64,000 nucleotides of DNA from a virus. The DNA is taken from the IMG/VR virus record IMGVR_UViG_3300032164_000003, positions 27,089 to 91,088 of that record; one strand, written 5' to 3'. The translations under genes were made by a program, and so were the position numbers. Numbering within the stretch: the stretch's first letter is position 1; the number at the start of each line of letters is the position of its first letter. This document shows positions 55,946 to 64,000 of this stretch, piece by piece. The notes under the pieces were generated by a model. It ran no database searches. It was not told the DNA's origin and worked only from the letters and a program-made list of their open reading frames with translations.

Positions 55946-58357
55946 TTGGCAGAACGCAGCGACATCGTAGTAGACTGGCCGCTCTCTCCGCGCATAATCA
56001 CGGTGCAGGCCCCCTCCACCGAGATCACGCAGCAGGATCTGCTCGACACCCTGCGGAAACTGGAGAGTCAGCTAACCGCCCTGGACGACGACCCTCTCAC
56101 CGACGCGGCGGGAAAAGAGAACTTGGGCGGTGGCGTTCTGGTAGGAATCTCGCAGACCCTCCAGAACGCGCAGCTTGCTTTCGAGGCACGGACAACCCCC
56201 ACGGAGGAAGGCACAGCGACCTCCGTGGGGACCATCATACTGACCGACACGGCGGCGCAGTTTGTTACTGTAGGAGTGCAACGTGGGGCATTGATCGTCA
56301 ACTTCACGGACAAGGCGGTGGCCGAGGTGCTGAGCGTGGAGAATCAGACCCACCTCACGCACCGGCCCCTGACCGGAGGCTCGGGCAACGACTGGGGCAT
56401 CGGGGACGCCTACAGAATTTATAACATCGTGCAGTGCGACGTGACCGGAGGAAACCTCGTTGCGCTGGACGAGGCGGGCGACCCCATGTCGCCAATCTTC
56501 CCGGCGGCATTCACTCAGGTGGTCAAGACATCAAGTTCGTCGGCCACGCTCCAGGAGTTGGGCGCGATCCAATACTCGTCTTACAACGGTGGCGTGACGG
56601 TGGACACCAGCAGCCCGTACTCGGGTATTGTGTTTCCAGTGGGGACACCGCAGCAGCCTGTCAACAACATGACGGACGCCATGCTCATAGCAGTAGCGCG
56701 GGGGCTCACCACAATTTTTGTCGTTGGGGATCTTACGCTCGACGCCGGGGGTGACTACTCGGAGATGGTGTTCATCGGGGAGTCCATTGGCAAGACCGCC
56801 ATTGACATCAGCCCCGCTGCCCAGGTGGAGAACTGCGAGTTCTACGAGGCGACAATCGCTGGGACGCTGGACGGAAACGCCAAGGTAAAGAACTGCCAGA
56901 TTCTGGATCTAAACTACATCAACGGGGTGGTGGAACTATGTATGCTCGGGCCAGGCGAAATCGTGCTCGGGGGGGCAGACGAGGCGAATTTCCTCGACTG
57001 CTGGAGTGGCGGGGCAAACGTCGTGGGAAGGCCGGTCATCAACTGTGGCGGTAGCGGCCAGTCGCTGTCGATGAGGAACTACAGCGGCGGGGTGATCATC
57101 AGGAACAAGACGGGGGCGGCAGACAGGATAGTAATCGACATGGCGAGCGGGGAGGTGGTGCTGGAGAGCACCGTGACGGCGGGGCTGGTGACGGTGCGCG
57201 GGGTCGGGGTCATTGACGATCAGAGCGTCGGTGCCACCGTTGACTCTGCCAACCTGCTCAACAAGGCGACCATTTCCAAAGCCGTTTTAGATGAACCGCT
57301 CCCTGGCCATCTGATCCCCGGCACGGTGGGGGAGGTGATGCGAACCGCTGCCTACGCCGGGGCGGTCTACGTGGACACCCTCGGAGGCGGTGTACCGGGA
57401 ACGAGTTTCCCTCGGGGCACCCCTACCATGCCGGTGGACAACCTGGCGGACGCCAGGACGATAGCCGATGGCGTGATGCTCCGGGAGTTCCGGATACGCG
57501 GTTCGGTGACGCTGGACCAGGACTACACGGGGTACGCCTTCTTCGGGCAGGGGGATATCAAGACAGACGTGCTCAGCCTTGCCGGGCGCTCCGTGGACAA
57601 GTCGTACTTCAACCGCCTGATGCTCCAGGGGGTGGCGACCGGGAACATCAACGCCCAGCTTTGCATCCTGACCGGAGTGAGCGGGATCGGCGGAGTCCTG
57701 GTGGACTCCGGACTGCAAGGGACCACGACACTCGGCGGCCCTGGTTGCCAGCTAATCTGCAAGAGTCTGTCCTTCATCACCGCCCCGGCCTACGTGGACA
57801 TGGTTGGCCCCGGTCGGGTGTTCGTGGCTCAGGGTTCCGGCGACGTGACCTTCAAGAACGCCATGTCCGGAGCGCCGTTCCCGACGCAGATCCAGATCGG
57901 GCTCACGCACGGCCTGGTGACGTTTGATGTCTCCTGCACGGGTGGGGCCGCGTTGGTGCGCGGCGTGATGACTCTGGTGAACAACGGGGCGATCACGGTC
58001 ACGGATTGGGCGCTGTACCTGGACCACATCTCGGACCACGTTGACACTAAGCTGACTGGAACGCACGGAAGCGGAAGTTGGGTAGACACTGGCGCACCTC
58101 CGTCCCCTGAGACTATTGCAGATGCTGTTGTTGCTAAGGACGTTGGTGGACAGACCGTAGGAACATTACTTAGCCAGATCCCTGGAATCGGCGCAAATGT
58201 CGAGCTTATTAAAGAGGTAGAATCCGGTAAGTGGGAGATTATAAACAACCAGATGATTTTTTACAGCCCAGCAGGTGTAGAAATTCTACGTTTCAATTTG
58301 TTTGGGCCTACGGGTAATCCATCTATGACGGACGTGTACAAGCGTGTGCCAGTATGA
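55946..58357 (+). CDS. Beta-helix tail spike/fibre-like protein with internal repeat, 803 aa
   Basis: Starts at TTG 55946, five bases after GAGGTG. A leading helix (TQQDLLDTLRKLESQLTAL) is followed by two related beta-helix sections: the first around 235-300 (FPVGTPQQPVNNMTDAMLIA, then VVGDLTLDAGGDYSEMVFIG), the second around 490-550 (FPRGTPTMPVDNLADARTIA, then RGSVTLDQDYTGYAFFGQG). Such arrangements occur in phage spikes and fibres. Composition drops to the window norm near 58090, inside the last 90 residues. Its role is probably host-surface binding. Confidence 0.78.
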   Translation: MAERSDIVVDWPLSPRIITVQAPSTEITQQDLLDTLRKLESQLTALDDDPLTDAAGKENLGGGVLVGISQTLQNAQLAFEARTTPTEEGTATSVGTIILTDTAAQFVTVGVQRGALIVNFTDKAVAEVLSVENQTHLTHRPLTGGSGNDWGIGDAYRIYNIVQCDVTGGNLVALDEAGDPMSPIFPAAFTQVVKTSSSSATLQELGAIQYSSYNGGVTVDTSSPYSGIVFPVGTPQQPVNNMTDAMLIAVARGLTTIFVVGDLTLDAGGDYSEMVFIGESIGKTAIDISPAAQVENCEFYEATIAGTLDGNAKVKNCQILDLNYINGVVELCMLGPGEIVLGGADEANFLDCWSGGANVVGRPVINCGGSGQSLSMRNYSGGVIIRNKTGAADRIVIDMASGEVVLESTVTAGLVTVRGVGVIDDQSVGATVDSANLLNKATISKAVLDEPLPGHLIPGTVGEVMRTAAYAGAVYVDTLGGGVPGTSFPRGTPTMPVDNLADARTIADGVMLREFRIRGSVTLDQDYTGYAFFGQGDIKTDVLSLAGRSVDKSYFNRLMLQGVATGNINAQLCILTGVSGIGGVLVDSGLQGTTTLGGPGCQLICKSLSFITAPAYVDMVGPGRVFVAQGSGDVTFKNAMSGAPFPTQIQIGLTHGLVTFDVSCTGGAALVRGVMTLVNNGAITVTDWALYLDHISDHVDTKLTGTHGSGSWVDTGAPPSPETIADAVVAKDVGGQTVGTLLSQIPGIGANVELIKEVESGKWEIINNQMIFYSPAGVEILRFNLFGPTGNPSMTDVYKRVPV

Positions 58358-58515
58358 ACCGATTAATTACTCGTGGAATGGGTGATAAACAGTTACTTAT
58401 CACACGTGGTTTGGCTGGGTTAGTAGGACCGGTATGGCGTGAGATTCTGCGGTTAAAGTCCGCTATAACAACAACACTTAGATTGGAATCTAGATGGAAG
58501 AAGCAAACAAGTTAG
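58354..58515 (+). CDS. Small basic protein, 53 aa
   Basis: Short frame between the fibre gene and the next. ATG 58354 shares ATGA with the fibre stop, and the gene overlaps the next by 22 bases. The product (MNRLITRGMGDKQLLITRGL) is basic; two RG-rich repeats ITRGMGD and ITRGLAG follow each other. Not recognised. The tight coupling supports it as real, but it is short. Confidence 0.5.
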   Translation: MNRLITRGMGDKQLLITRGLAGLVGPVWREILRLKSAITTTLRLESRWKKQTS

Positions 58516-58685
58516 AGCTAAACTCGTATATCAACAGGAGCCTCCCTTTAATTTCTGAGCCCTCCTTTACTCTATATTTCTGTGACAATAACAAATCAGG
58601 AATTAATAAAGAACTGACATTGTCATCTATTATTAGTCAGCAACTTGTTGTAGATTCAGGAATTGACTTGGAGGCACTCACATGA
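58494..58685 (+). CDS. Small hypothetical protein, 63 aa
   Basis: Not recognised. EEANKLELNSYINRSLPLIS, then SFTLYFCDNNKSG. ATG 58494 has only a weak GGAA upstream. It overlaps the previous gene by 22 bases and shares ATGA with the next (58682), so it is probably translated by coupling. Confidence 0.55.
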   Translation: MEEANKLELNSYINRSLPLISEPSFTLYFCDNNKSGINKELTLSSIISQQLVVDSGIDLEALT

Positions 58686-58990
58686 TAACACAGAAGAAAA
58701 ACTATGTAAATGATGTTGGAACAGAGATCTTGGTGGATACTGGGTCCGATCTCTCGACAGCTACCGAGCTAGCACTCTATGTAAGGAAGCCCTCTGGAAA
58801 AGCAGTCACGTGGGCAGGCACTCTTGGACCCATTAATCCACAGGGTGTGAAAGTATACATAAAGTACATTGTAGAGACAGGTGATTGGGACGAACCCGGT
58901 TGGTGGTCGCTGCAGTCATATGTAAAAATAACAGCTTGGGAAGGCCGAGGAGAAACAGTAAAATTCCAACTATTCCCGGAGTTCAAGTAA
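58682..58990 (+). CDS. BppU-like N-terminal domain protein, 102 aa
   Basis: NYVNDVGTEILVDTGSDLST then ELALYVRKPSGKAVTWAGTL matches the N-terminal domain of phage baseplate upper protein (BppU) and related fibre adaptors. Here it stands alone. Remaining sequence is beta (WWSLQSYVKITAWEGRG). In BppU this domain connects the fibre to the particle; directly after the fibre genes, an adaptor role fits. Confidence 0.65.
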   Translation: MITQKKNYVNDVGTEILVDTGSDLSTATELALYVRKPSGKAVTWAGTLGPINPQGVKVYIKYIVETGDWDEPGWWSLQSYVKITAWEGRGETVKFQLFPEFK

Positions 58991-58991
58991 G

Positions 58992-59906
58992 ATGCCTGTA
59001 TGGGGAAAACCATATAAGATAAGACGCTCCACGCGTGCACTGAGCTTTGCTGTCCGGCAAAATTATACATTGCTAGAAGTTTGCGGCGAGGAGTGCTATC
59101 TGTTGCAACGTAAGGCCCGCGCTAAGACTACTTTCCAATGGGCATCTCGTGAAGTTGATGTATTGACTACGACAACGGCCCCCAGCGCGTACACGGCGGA
59201 TCCCGAAACCGGGTATTTCAGATACCTGCTATGGAATGAGGCCACTGATTCAGCAACTACATATCCAGATATTGGAGTAATGACTGTAACTGTGCAAGCA
59301 ACGGGTGGTGTCGCAAGCGTTTGGGAGCCAGCAGTGGACAAATACTCATTTTTGCCGGACAGGAATGAGTACGCAGTTGACATTTTCCAGGATCAATTGG
59401 ATAGTACAGGTACATCAGTACCAGATGCAGTATATATAGTGTTCAATACACCGCCATTTATAATGGGGAACATCGTTCTGTTTACTTATGGAAACATTAA
59501 TCCACTAGTAAACTTCGCTGGAATGCAACCAATTAGGGATAATCAACCAGATTACCAAAATAGCTTGTTTGGGTTCGAACAATGGTTAGATCCGAACCAG
59601 AAGATTCGTAGTAGGCACACACCAAATGCCTTCTTGCTGGCCTTCCCGGGCGTTCTGTCAGACTTTACAATCACCGAGGGTGGTTTGCTGCAAGAAACGA
59701 AGGGAGACTTCTGGACGACTCCAATCAAGGCACCAATTATAACAGAGCACGATGTCGTTATTAGGAATTCTACTGGGGAGCGGTATCAAGTAACGAATTA
59801 CACGCCTATTTTTCTTGAGTCGATATTAGTAAGTCAACATATGGACTTGACAGAACTGGACCCCAGAAGTTCGATCTATAATGTACCAATCGTAACTGGG
59901 TTGTAA
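58992..59906 (+). CDS. Hypothetical structural protein, 304 aa
   Basis: Not recognised. Beta-rich, with CGEECYLLQRKARAK near the start, TADPETGYFRYLLWNEATDS, and a C-terminal VVIRNSTGERYQVTNYTPIF region like the small beta domains of head-tail connectors. One base separates it from the BppU-like gene. Expected neck or baseplate component. Confidence 0.65.
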   Translation: MPVWGKPYKIRRSTRALSFAVRQNYTLLEVCGEECYLLQRKARAKTTFQWASREVDVLTTTTAPSAYTADPETGYFRYLLWNEATDSATTYPDIGVMTVTVQATGGVASVWEPAVDKYSFLPDRNEYAVDIFQDQLDSTGTSVPDAVYIVFNTPPFIMGNIVLFTYGNINPLVNFAGMQPIRDNQPDYQNSLFGFEQWLDPNQKIRSRHTPNAFLLAFPGVLSDFTITEGGLLQETKGDFWTTPIKAPIITEHDVVIRNSTGERYQVTNYTPIFLESILVSQHMDLTELDPRSSIYNVPIVTGL

Positions 59907-59916
59907 GGAGATTGCG

Positions 59917-60552
59917 ATGGCAATCACTGTATGGTACCGTGGAATACGGTTTGTAAAGGATTTCATTGTTCAATATCTGAACTATATATTTTTGGCTAAT
60001 CAAAAGGGCAGTCTCCTTTTCACGGATGGGACTAAAGAGATAAAGTTTTCGACACTTCCGACGGCAATCAAGCGCGCCTCATGGGATCCACGTCGGATGC
60101 CCGCTGTACTTATTGGAAAAGCTGGCGGGGGAATGAAGTACATTAGCTTTTCTAAGGATAAACTAAAGAGCGATGTAATACCTTCTAGCACTGGAGAGAC
60201 GGCCACACTTTATTATACGGTTGGCGGAGACTTCGATCTCAATATTGGATTGTCTGTGCGCGCGACAACTATAGAAGAGAGAGACAATCTGGTAGATATA
60301 GTTGGCATTTATCTTGCTCATCCAGTAGCTAAAGATTACTTTATGCGGCATTACTTGGTGCTTCCAGAAGCCCCCGCTTTAGCAGGAGAATCGGACGTAC
60401 ACGAGCCCGGACTTGACCATCCAATATACGCTACGGATCTAAATTTACGTGTAATGACGCGCTGGCAAGAATATACCTCAACGGAAGAGGCGACAGTAGG
60501 CAACATCATTGCCGATTTGGAAGCCGTTGAGGAATTTGATGAAGTACCCTAA
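59917..60552 (+). CDS. Probable neck / tail completion protein, 211 aa
   Basis: Not recognised with certainty. A helix with hydrophobic face at the start (VKDFIVQYLNYIFLANQKG) leads into a beta-rich middle (LYYTVGGDFDLNIGLSVRAT), the helix EERDNLVDIVGIYLA and a C-terminal DLNLRVMTRWQEYTS. Size, fold and position just before the sheath fit a tail terminator or neck protein. ATG 59917 follows AAGGAG. Confidence 0.55.
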   Translation: MAITVWYRGIRFVKDFIVQYLNYIFLANQKGSLLFTDGTKEIKFSTLPTAIKRASWDPRRMPAVLIGKAGGGMKYISFSKDKLKSDVIPSSTGETATLYYTVGGDFDLNIGLSVRATTIEERDNLVDIVGIYLAHPVAKDYFMRHYLVLPEAPALAGESDVHEPGLDHPIYATDLNLRVMTRWQEYTSTEEATVGNIIADLEAVEEFDEVP

Positions 60553-60625
60553 AAGTGACGAGAGTTTAATTCTAAGCATGTTTTGATGCTAACCTTACTA
60601 CGGTTTGTAACAATGGAGAGATCCA

Positions 60626-61987
60626 ATGGCAATTAGAGTACCTGGAATCATAGTACGTATCGTTAATGATACGGGCATCATTGCGCCTCCCATTTTTCAA
60701 AGATATCCTGTAATAATCGGTGAAGGCGACCCATATAGGACCATCTCCGATTATAGAATTAGGAAGACGGCGGATGACTATGACGGGCTAGGCGCTATCA
60801 CAACGGTAAATGATATTGTAAGTGTAGGAGATCTTCCGGGAATCGCAAGCTATGTAGCAACTACAGATTATGAATTGTCTGGAAATACCATTCATTGGGT
60901 AGGTGTACACAAGCCGGACGACGGAGATTACTACTACGCAACGTATACAGAAACCCGCCCCGCCAGCGCATATGTTCCGATGCTATATTTCGATGAAAAC
61001 CTTATTTATGCCGACCACGGAAATCAAACAAGGACAAGTGGCGCGATAAACGATGTGTCCGTTGGCTCGTCCCTGGCGTTGTCTGCTGGAAGTGGTGGCG
61101 TAATTGTTATGCAGCTGGACCTTAGTGGTGCAGCAGATCCAGATGTGCCGACCCCAACAGAACTAGAAAACGCGTTCATCGATTCTGTTGATCTTTTGAA
61201 CCGCATCACAGACTATAAGCTGTTCCTGGTCCCAATGTCGTCTGGAACATTGCTTACAACCACGGCAGCAAACATCTTCTTCAACCATGCCGTTATCGCA
61301 AGCCAGCCTGCGCGGAAGCAGGAGCGTACAGTTGTTGCTTCCCTGGCTAAGGGCGTTGATTATCAGGGTGCAGCTACTTTCGCTATCAGCTACTTCCACG
61401 AGCGCATGGTGGTTCCGTACGTCCCGGATGCCACTGTGAACGTGGTTGGCTTTACAGCAGACTATGACATGCGGTTCTACGCTGCTGCGCTGACTGGCAA
61501 GCTTTGCTCGGTGTCCATCGGTAGGAACATTTCCGACGAGATCATTCCTAATGTCTCGTTCCCTGGAAACTTTAGCCCAGACGAGGCAGATTACTTGGTA
61601 CAGCGCGGCGTGTCTCCAGCTAAGGTAAGCGGTGCCGTGGTCAGAAACATCATGGCTATAACTACAGACACTACGAATGCGCTTACTGAAGACCTGGGCG
61701 TACAGGATGTAAAGGACTATGTAAAGAAGTACTGGAGAGAAGGCCTCTGGACAGCGTTCAAGAACGCTCCTATTACAAGAAGCCTAATCGCCCAAGTGCG
61801 CGCTGCCTCCGTTGGGATTTTGGATTACTTGGTTTCACAGGGCACCATTGCAGAATATAGAGAACTGGCTGTCGCACAGGATATTACTGAGCCTAGAAAA
61901 CTGTTGATATCTGGCAAGATTAAGCCAGCGTTCGGACTACAGTGGATGGACATAACATTTACCTTTGTTATGGCCTTCACAGGCTAG
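60626..61987 (+). CDS. Contractile tail sheath protein
   Basis: 453 residues. Order before tube, chaperone and tape measure, length, and the conserved C-terminal sheath domain support the call: YWREGLWTAFKNAPITRSL, QVRAASVGILDYLVSQG, DITEPRKLLISGKIKPAFG and a final ITFTFVMAFTG strand. N-terminal part is beta-rich (RVPGIIVRIVNDTG, YRTISDYRIRKTADDYDGLG). The sheath contracts around the tube at infection. ATG 60626 is preceded by GGAGAGATCC. Confidence 0.88.
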   Translation: MAIRVPGIIVRIVNDTGIIAPPIFQRYPVIIGEGDPYRTISDYRIRKTADDYDGLGAITTVNDIVSVGDLPGIASYVATTDYELSGNTIHWVGVHKPDDGDYYYATYTETRPASAYVPMLYFDENLIYADHGNQTRTSGAINDVSVGSSLALSAGSGGVIVMQLDLSGAADPDVPTPTELENAFIDSVDLLNRITDYKLFLVPMSSGTLLTTTAANIFFNHAVIASQPARKQERTVVASLAKGVDYQGAATFAISYFHERMVVPYVPDATVNVVGFTADYDMRFYAAALTGKLCSVSIGRNISDEIIPNVSFPGNFSPDEADYLVQRGVSPAKVSGAVVRNIMAITTDTTNALTEDLGVQDVKDYVKKYWREGLWTAFKNAPITRSLIAQVRAASVGILDYLVSQGTIAEYRELAVAQDITEPRKLLISGKIKPAFGLQWMDITFTFVMAFTG

Positions 61988-61996
61988 AGGTGAGCC

Positions 61997-62515
61997 ATGC
62001 CGTATCCCTACAATTCACTTCCGAATACAGCACACGTTGTATTTTACTCATATGCTATAACCATTGGCAGCGGTGCACAGATCGGATCGTTTGAAAAGTT
62101 CTCGTCAAGCTTCACCCGGACGGCAGAGCGTATTCGTGAGGTTTACTACAGCCGTGGCGCTCAAACCAAGGAAATAATCTGGTCAGGTACTGACATACAG
62201 GTTACCCTTGATCACGTAGAGCTTTACCAACAGTCCATTCTTCAGGCCATTGGGTTCCAGATTTACACCATTGAGGATTTGAACCAGAGCCTGGATATCC
62301 ACGAGCTTATGTTCATCCCAGCACAGCCTGGAAGTCCTACGCTGCCGCCAGAGTCGAATGAAGGTGAGATCCGGATTATTACCTACAGAGATTGTGTAGC
62401 AACGAACGCCACCAAGGAAGTAAACATTACCAGTGCCAAGATCGTTGAATCGATGACCTTTGAGTGCCGGACGGTAACTGGTGAAGGCTTGCCAATCTCT
62501 GTGAACGTTCCGTAA
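61997..62515 (+). CDS. Tail tube protein
   Basis: 172 residues, directly after the sheath. ITIGSGAQIGSFEKFSSSFT and RTAERIREVYYSRGAQ open the beta-barrel; LDIHELMFIPAQPGS and YRDCVATNATKEVNI follow, then KIVESMTFECRTVTG. Size, order and beta-barrel pattern match contractile-tail tube proteins, which line the channel for DNA passage. GAGGTGAGCC precedes the ATG. Confidence 0.82.
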   Translation: MPYPYNSLPNTAHVVFYSYAITIGSGAQIGSFEKFSSSFTRTAERIREVYYSRGAQTKEIIWSGTDIQVTLDHVELYQQSILQAIGFQIYTIEDLNQSLDIHELMFIPAQPGSPTLPPESNEGEIRIITYRDCVATNATKEVNITSAKIVESMTFECRTVTGEGLPISVNVP

Positions 62516-62556
62516 GTAGTAATTTCGAAACGTCCTAGCCGAAACGAGTTTGTAAC

Positions 62557-63093
62557 ATGACGTTGATCCCAGAAGTTCAAGAGAGCTTTCCTACTAATAC
62601 CGAGAATCCTGGCGACAAGGAAAAACAGCAACAGCGCCAGATCCAGGATGACGTAATCAATCCCGGTAATGAAAGCTACGTGTACGAGCAGTTGTTCCTT
62701 CTGGGATATGCCGAATCTCCTGGGATACTTGTTTATAAAGATGACAAGAACGAGATCATAGCTAAGTTCAGAACGCTTACTCCCAATGAAATGCGGGATG
62801 TCTATGAGGCATCTACACGATTTCAGACGTCTGTGGCCCAGGCAATTACTGAAAAACTGGAAACATTAGCTCGGGCAATTACAACTATAAACAATACGCC
62901 TCTAGTTCTGCCGCAAAAGGAGCAGCAAGAGTACTTTGAGAAGTATAATCAGAACCCGTCTCCGCTAACAATGGCCAGAATCATCTTGCATCAGAAGATA
63001 AAGGCACTGGTTGTTATCGATGCACTGTACGACAAGTATCTAGAATTCTCGGAAGGTGTGTACAAAAAATTTGAGGACGGAAAAAAAAACTAA
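62557..63093 (+). CDS. Tail assembly chaperone, short form
   Basis: 178 residues. The N-terminus is polar (QESFPTNTENPGDKEKQQQR) and the rest helical (TPNEMRDVYEASTRFQTSVA), typical of gpG-like proteins between tube and tape measure. It ends GKKN at UAA, immediately after the slippery heptamer AAAAAAC. This short form should be more abundant than the frameshifted product and acts as a chaperone for the tape measure protein during tail assembly. Confidence 0.8.
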   Translation: MTLIPEVQESFPTNTENPGDKEKQQQRQIQDDVINPGNESYVYEQLFLLGYAESPGILVYKDDKNEIIAKFRTLTPNEMRDVYEASTRFQTSVAQAITEKLETLARAITTINNTPLVLPQKEQQEYFEKYNQNPSPLTMARIILHQKIKALVVIDALYDKYLEFSEGVYKKFEDGKKN

Positions 63094-63533
63094 TTGAGAG
63101 TGATTTCTTCAAATTAGACCTTCAGTTACTTGTTTATTTCAAAATTCTTCCTACAGATCCTCGGTTTCAATCCTTAAATATCTTTCAAAAAGCCATGTTA
63201 GCATACGGAATTGGAGATGATTTCTCTTTGAAATTTAACCTCGCGAAAAATATACTAGACAAGGTGTTTTGCTACATGAATCCAGAGCTTTGGATAAAGG
63301 ACAAAGAGAGGGCCGGCGAATTACAGGATCCATACACTAAAGTAAACTTCGAGTTCAAAAAGATACAAGCATATGGGCGCGCTACTGGCATGATGCCACA
63401 AAATACCATGATTGCGGATGCACTAAAGAAGGTGTATGGAAATTCTTCCAAAGATGGGCGGCTTTCGGGTGTACCGGGTACAAAGCCGGCAGCAAAACCA
63501 CCGGTAAAGCCAGACGACGAGGTTTTAGGATAA
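62557..63533 (+). CDS. Tail assembly chaperone, frameshifted long form
   Basis: A -1 shift at 63084-63090 joins the short chaperone to the downstream frame, which is open from 63090 to TAA 63531-63533, yielding about 325 residues. The added part reads LIESDFFKLDLQLLVYFKIL and later KFNLAKNILDKVFCYMN, with a Pro/Lys-rich tail. A start at ATG 63195 would give only the last 112 residues and has no ribosome binding site. This is the gpG-gpGT arrangement known from lambda and many tailed phages. The long form is predicted to bind the tape measure protein. Confidence 0.85.
63084..63090 (+). promoter_or_regulatory. A AAA AAC programmed -1 frameshift site
   Basis: In the zero frame GGA AAA AAA AAC TAA: the last two sense codons and the preceding A form the canonical slippery heptamer, directly before the stop. 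Nine A residues in a row (63081-63089) allow wide slippage. A downstream pseudoknot was not established by eye. Confidence 0.85.
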
Positions 63534-64000
63534 ATGGCCGAGGATACGTTCAAAGGCGGGGGTATAGATTTCCAGTTCGTGGAAAATGCCAAGACCGCAG
63601 AAGCGAGCATTGGCAATATCAATTCGTATTTAAACACTGTAAATAATAGTGCCTCTGCATTCTCTGCCGCTATGGCGCAATTAGTAGATCTCTTTGGCAA
63701 GCTCCAGAAATTAACTGAGGATATGGACAGTACGGATAAAGAACGATTAAAAACAGAAAAGGGAATGGAGATCTCTGTAGAGTCTCTTTCTAAGAAGCAA
63801 AAAAAGATTGCCGAATCGTTAGCTAAACAACTTGATTTGAAAAAGCAGTTTGTTAAGGTTGGCGGACAAGAAATAACAATGGGAAAGGTTACTGAGGCGG
63901 AGGCTAAGAAAAAAGAAGTACACTTCAAAAGAATTAAGCAAGAGATTAAGGAGCAGTTGGGTAGTTTGAAGGGCCAACTTACTTCTATGGTTGGATTCAA
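63534..64000 (+). CDS. Tape measure protein, N-terminal part (runs off the window)
   Basis: ATG 63534 directly follows the stop of the long chaperone frame, and the frame stays open to the right edge (155 codons). It starts MAEDTFKGGGIDFQFVENAK and becomes a long heptad-type helix (SAFSAAMAQLVDLFGKLQK, then ESLAKQLDLKKQ), as expected for a tape measure protein that sets tail length. The remainder lies outside the window. Confidence 0.78.
   Translation, partial: MAEDTFKGGGIDFQFVENAKTAEASIGNINSYLNTVNNSASAFSAAMAQLVDLFGKLQKLTEDMDSTDKERLKTEKGMEISVESLSKKQKKIAESLAKQLDLKKQFVKVGGQEITMGKVTEAEAKKKEVHFKRIKQEIKEQLGSLKGQLTSMVGF

Noticed and set aside
54934-56049. Long minus-strand frame of 371 codons
   Set aside because: Shadow of the same G+C-rich genes; arginine/histidine/valine-rich, no ribosome binding site, and it spans the junction of two plus-strand genes.
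63272-64000. Minus-strand frame of 242 codons at the right edge
   Set aside because: Shadow of the chaperone and tape measure genes; Ser/Phe/Leu-rich.

Overview
The window is part of the genome of a large tailed bacteriophage, almost certainly a contractile-tailed (myovirus-type) one. It carries in order a large terminase, portal, prohead protease, scaffold-like protein, HK97-type major capsid protein, tail sheath, tail tube, a frameshifted tail assembly chaperone and the start of a tape measure protein, plus its own replisome. Genes are packed tightly, with many 4-base ATGA or TTGA overlaps, clear Shine-Dalgarno sequences and TATAAT-like boxes, so the host is a bacterium. Its identity cannot be read from the sequence. 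No tRNA, rRNA, CRISPR array or insertion sequence was seen.

Layout. Bases 1-13514 (minus strand) hold DNA metabolism: a partial small protein, RecA interrupted by an intein in its P-loop, a uracil-DNA-glycosylase/exonuclease/DNA polymerase A fusion interrupted by a second intein in polymerase motif B, a sigma-factor-like protein with a long acidic repeat tract, a CHC2 zinc-finger protein, a DnaB-type helicase, a DnaC-like loader, an unknown protein and a UvsW-like SF2 helicase. Bases 13521-27474 (minus) hold a surface-glycan island: ten glycosyltransferase-like genes, a radical SAM enzyme, a polysaccharide pyruvyl transferase-like protein and a methyltransferase-like protein, with a RuvC-like resolvase and several unknowns embedded. 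One gene there (15857-16232) is broken by a perfect 28-bp tandem duplication. At 27475-28103 lies a 629-bp gene-free, repeat-rich divergent region, the best candidate for a replication origin or bidirectional control region.

Bases 28104-64000 (plus, except one small minus-strand gene) begin with a metallopeptidase-like protein, a DNA methyltransferase, a tandemly duplicated membrane protein, two membrane/coiled-coil proteins, a sugar nucleotidyltransferase and a zinc-ribbon/WYL protein. TerL and the head genes follow, with a DUF192-domain protein, a HExxH membrane protein and a Cas4/RecB-like nuclease inserted among them. A block of large fibre-like proteins sits between head and tail genes. 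Its core (about 51.5-58.1 kb) is visibly richer in G+C than its surroundings, with composition changes inside two genes, which suggests module exchange. Neck genes, sheath, tube, chaperone and tape measure close the window.

How it fits together. The left arm copies and recombines DNA and the right arm builds and fills the particle. The glycan island probably modifies the virion or the host surface. Several right-arm intergenic regions share a promoter-like pair, AGTTAA then 21 bases then a TATAAT-like box. This is not a standard sigma-70 spacing, and the phage sigma-like protein at 7112-8830 is an attractive but unproven reader of it. The features I consider most worth following are this promoter/sigma pairing, the two active-site inteins in neighbouring genes, the 28-bp duplication inside the glycan island, the repeat-rich divergent region and the composition-shifted fibre block.
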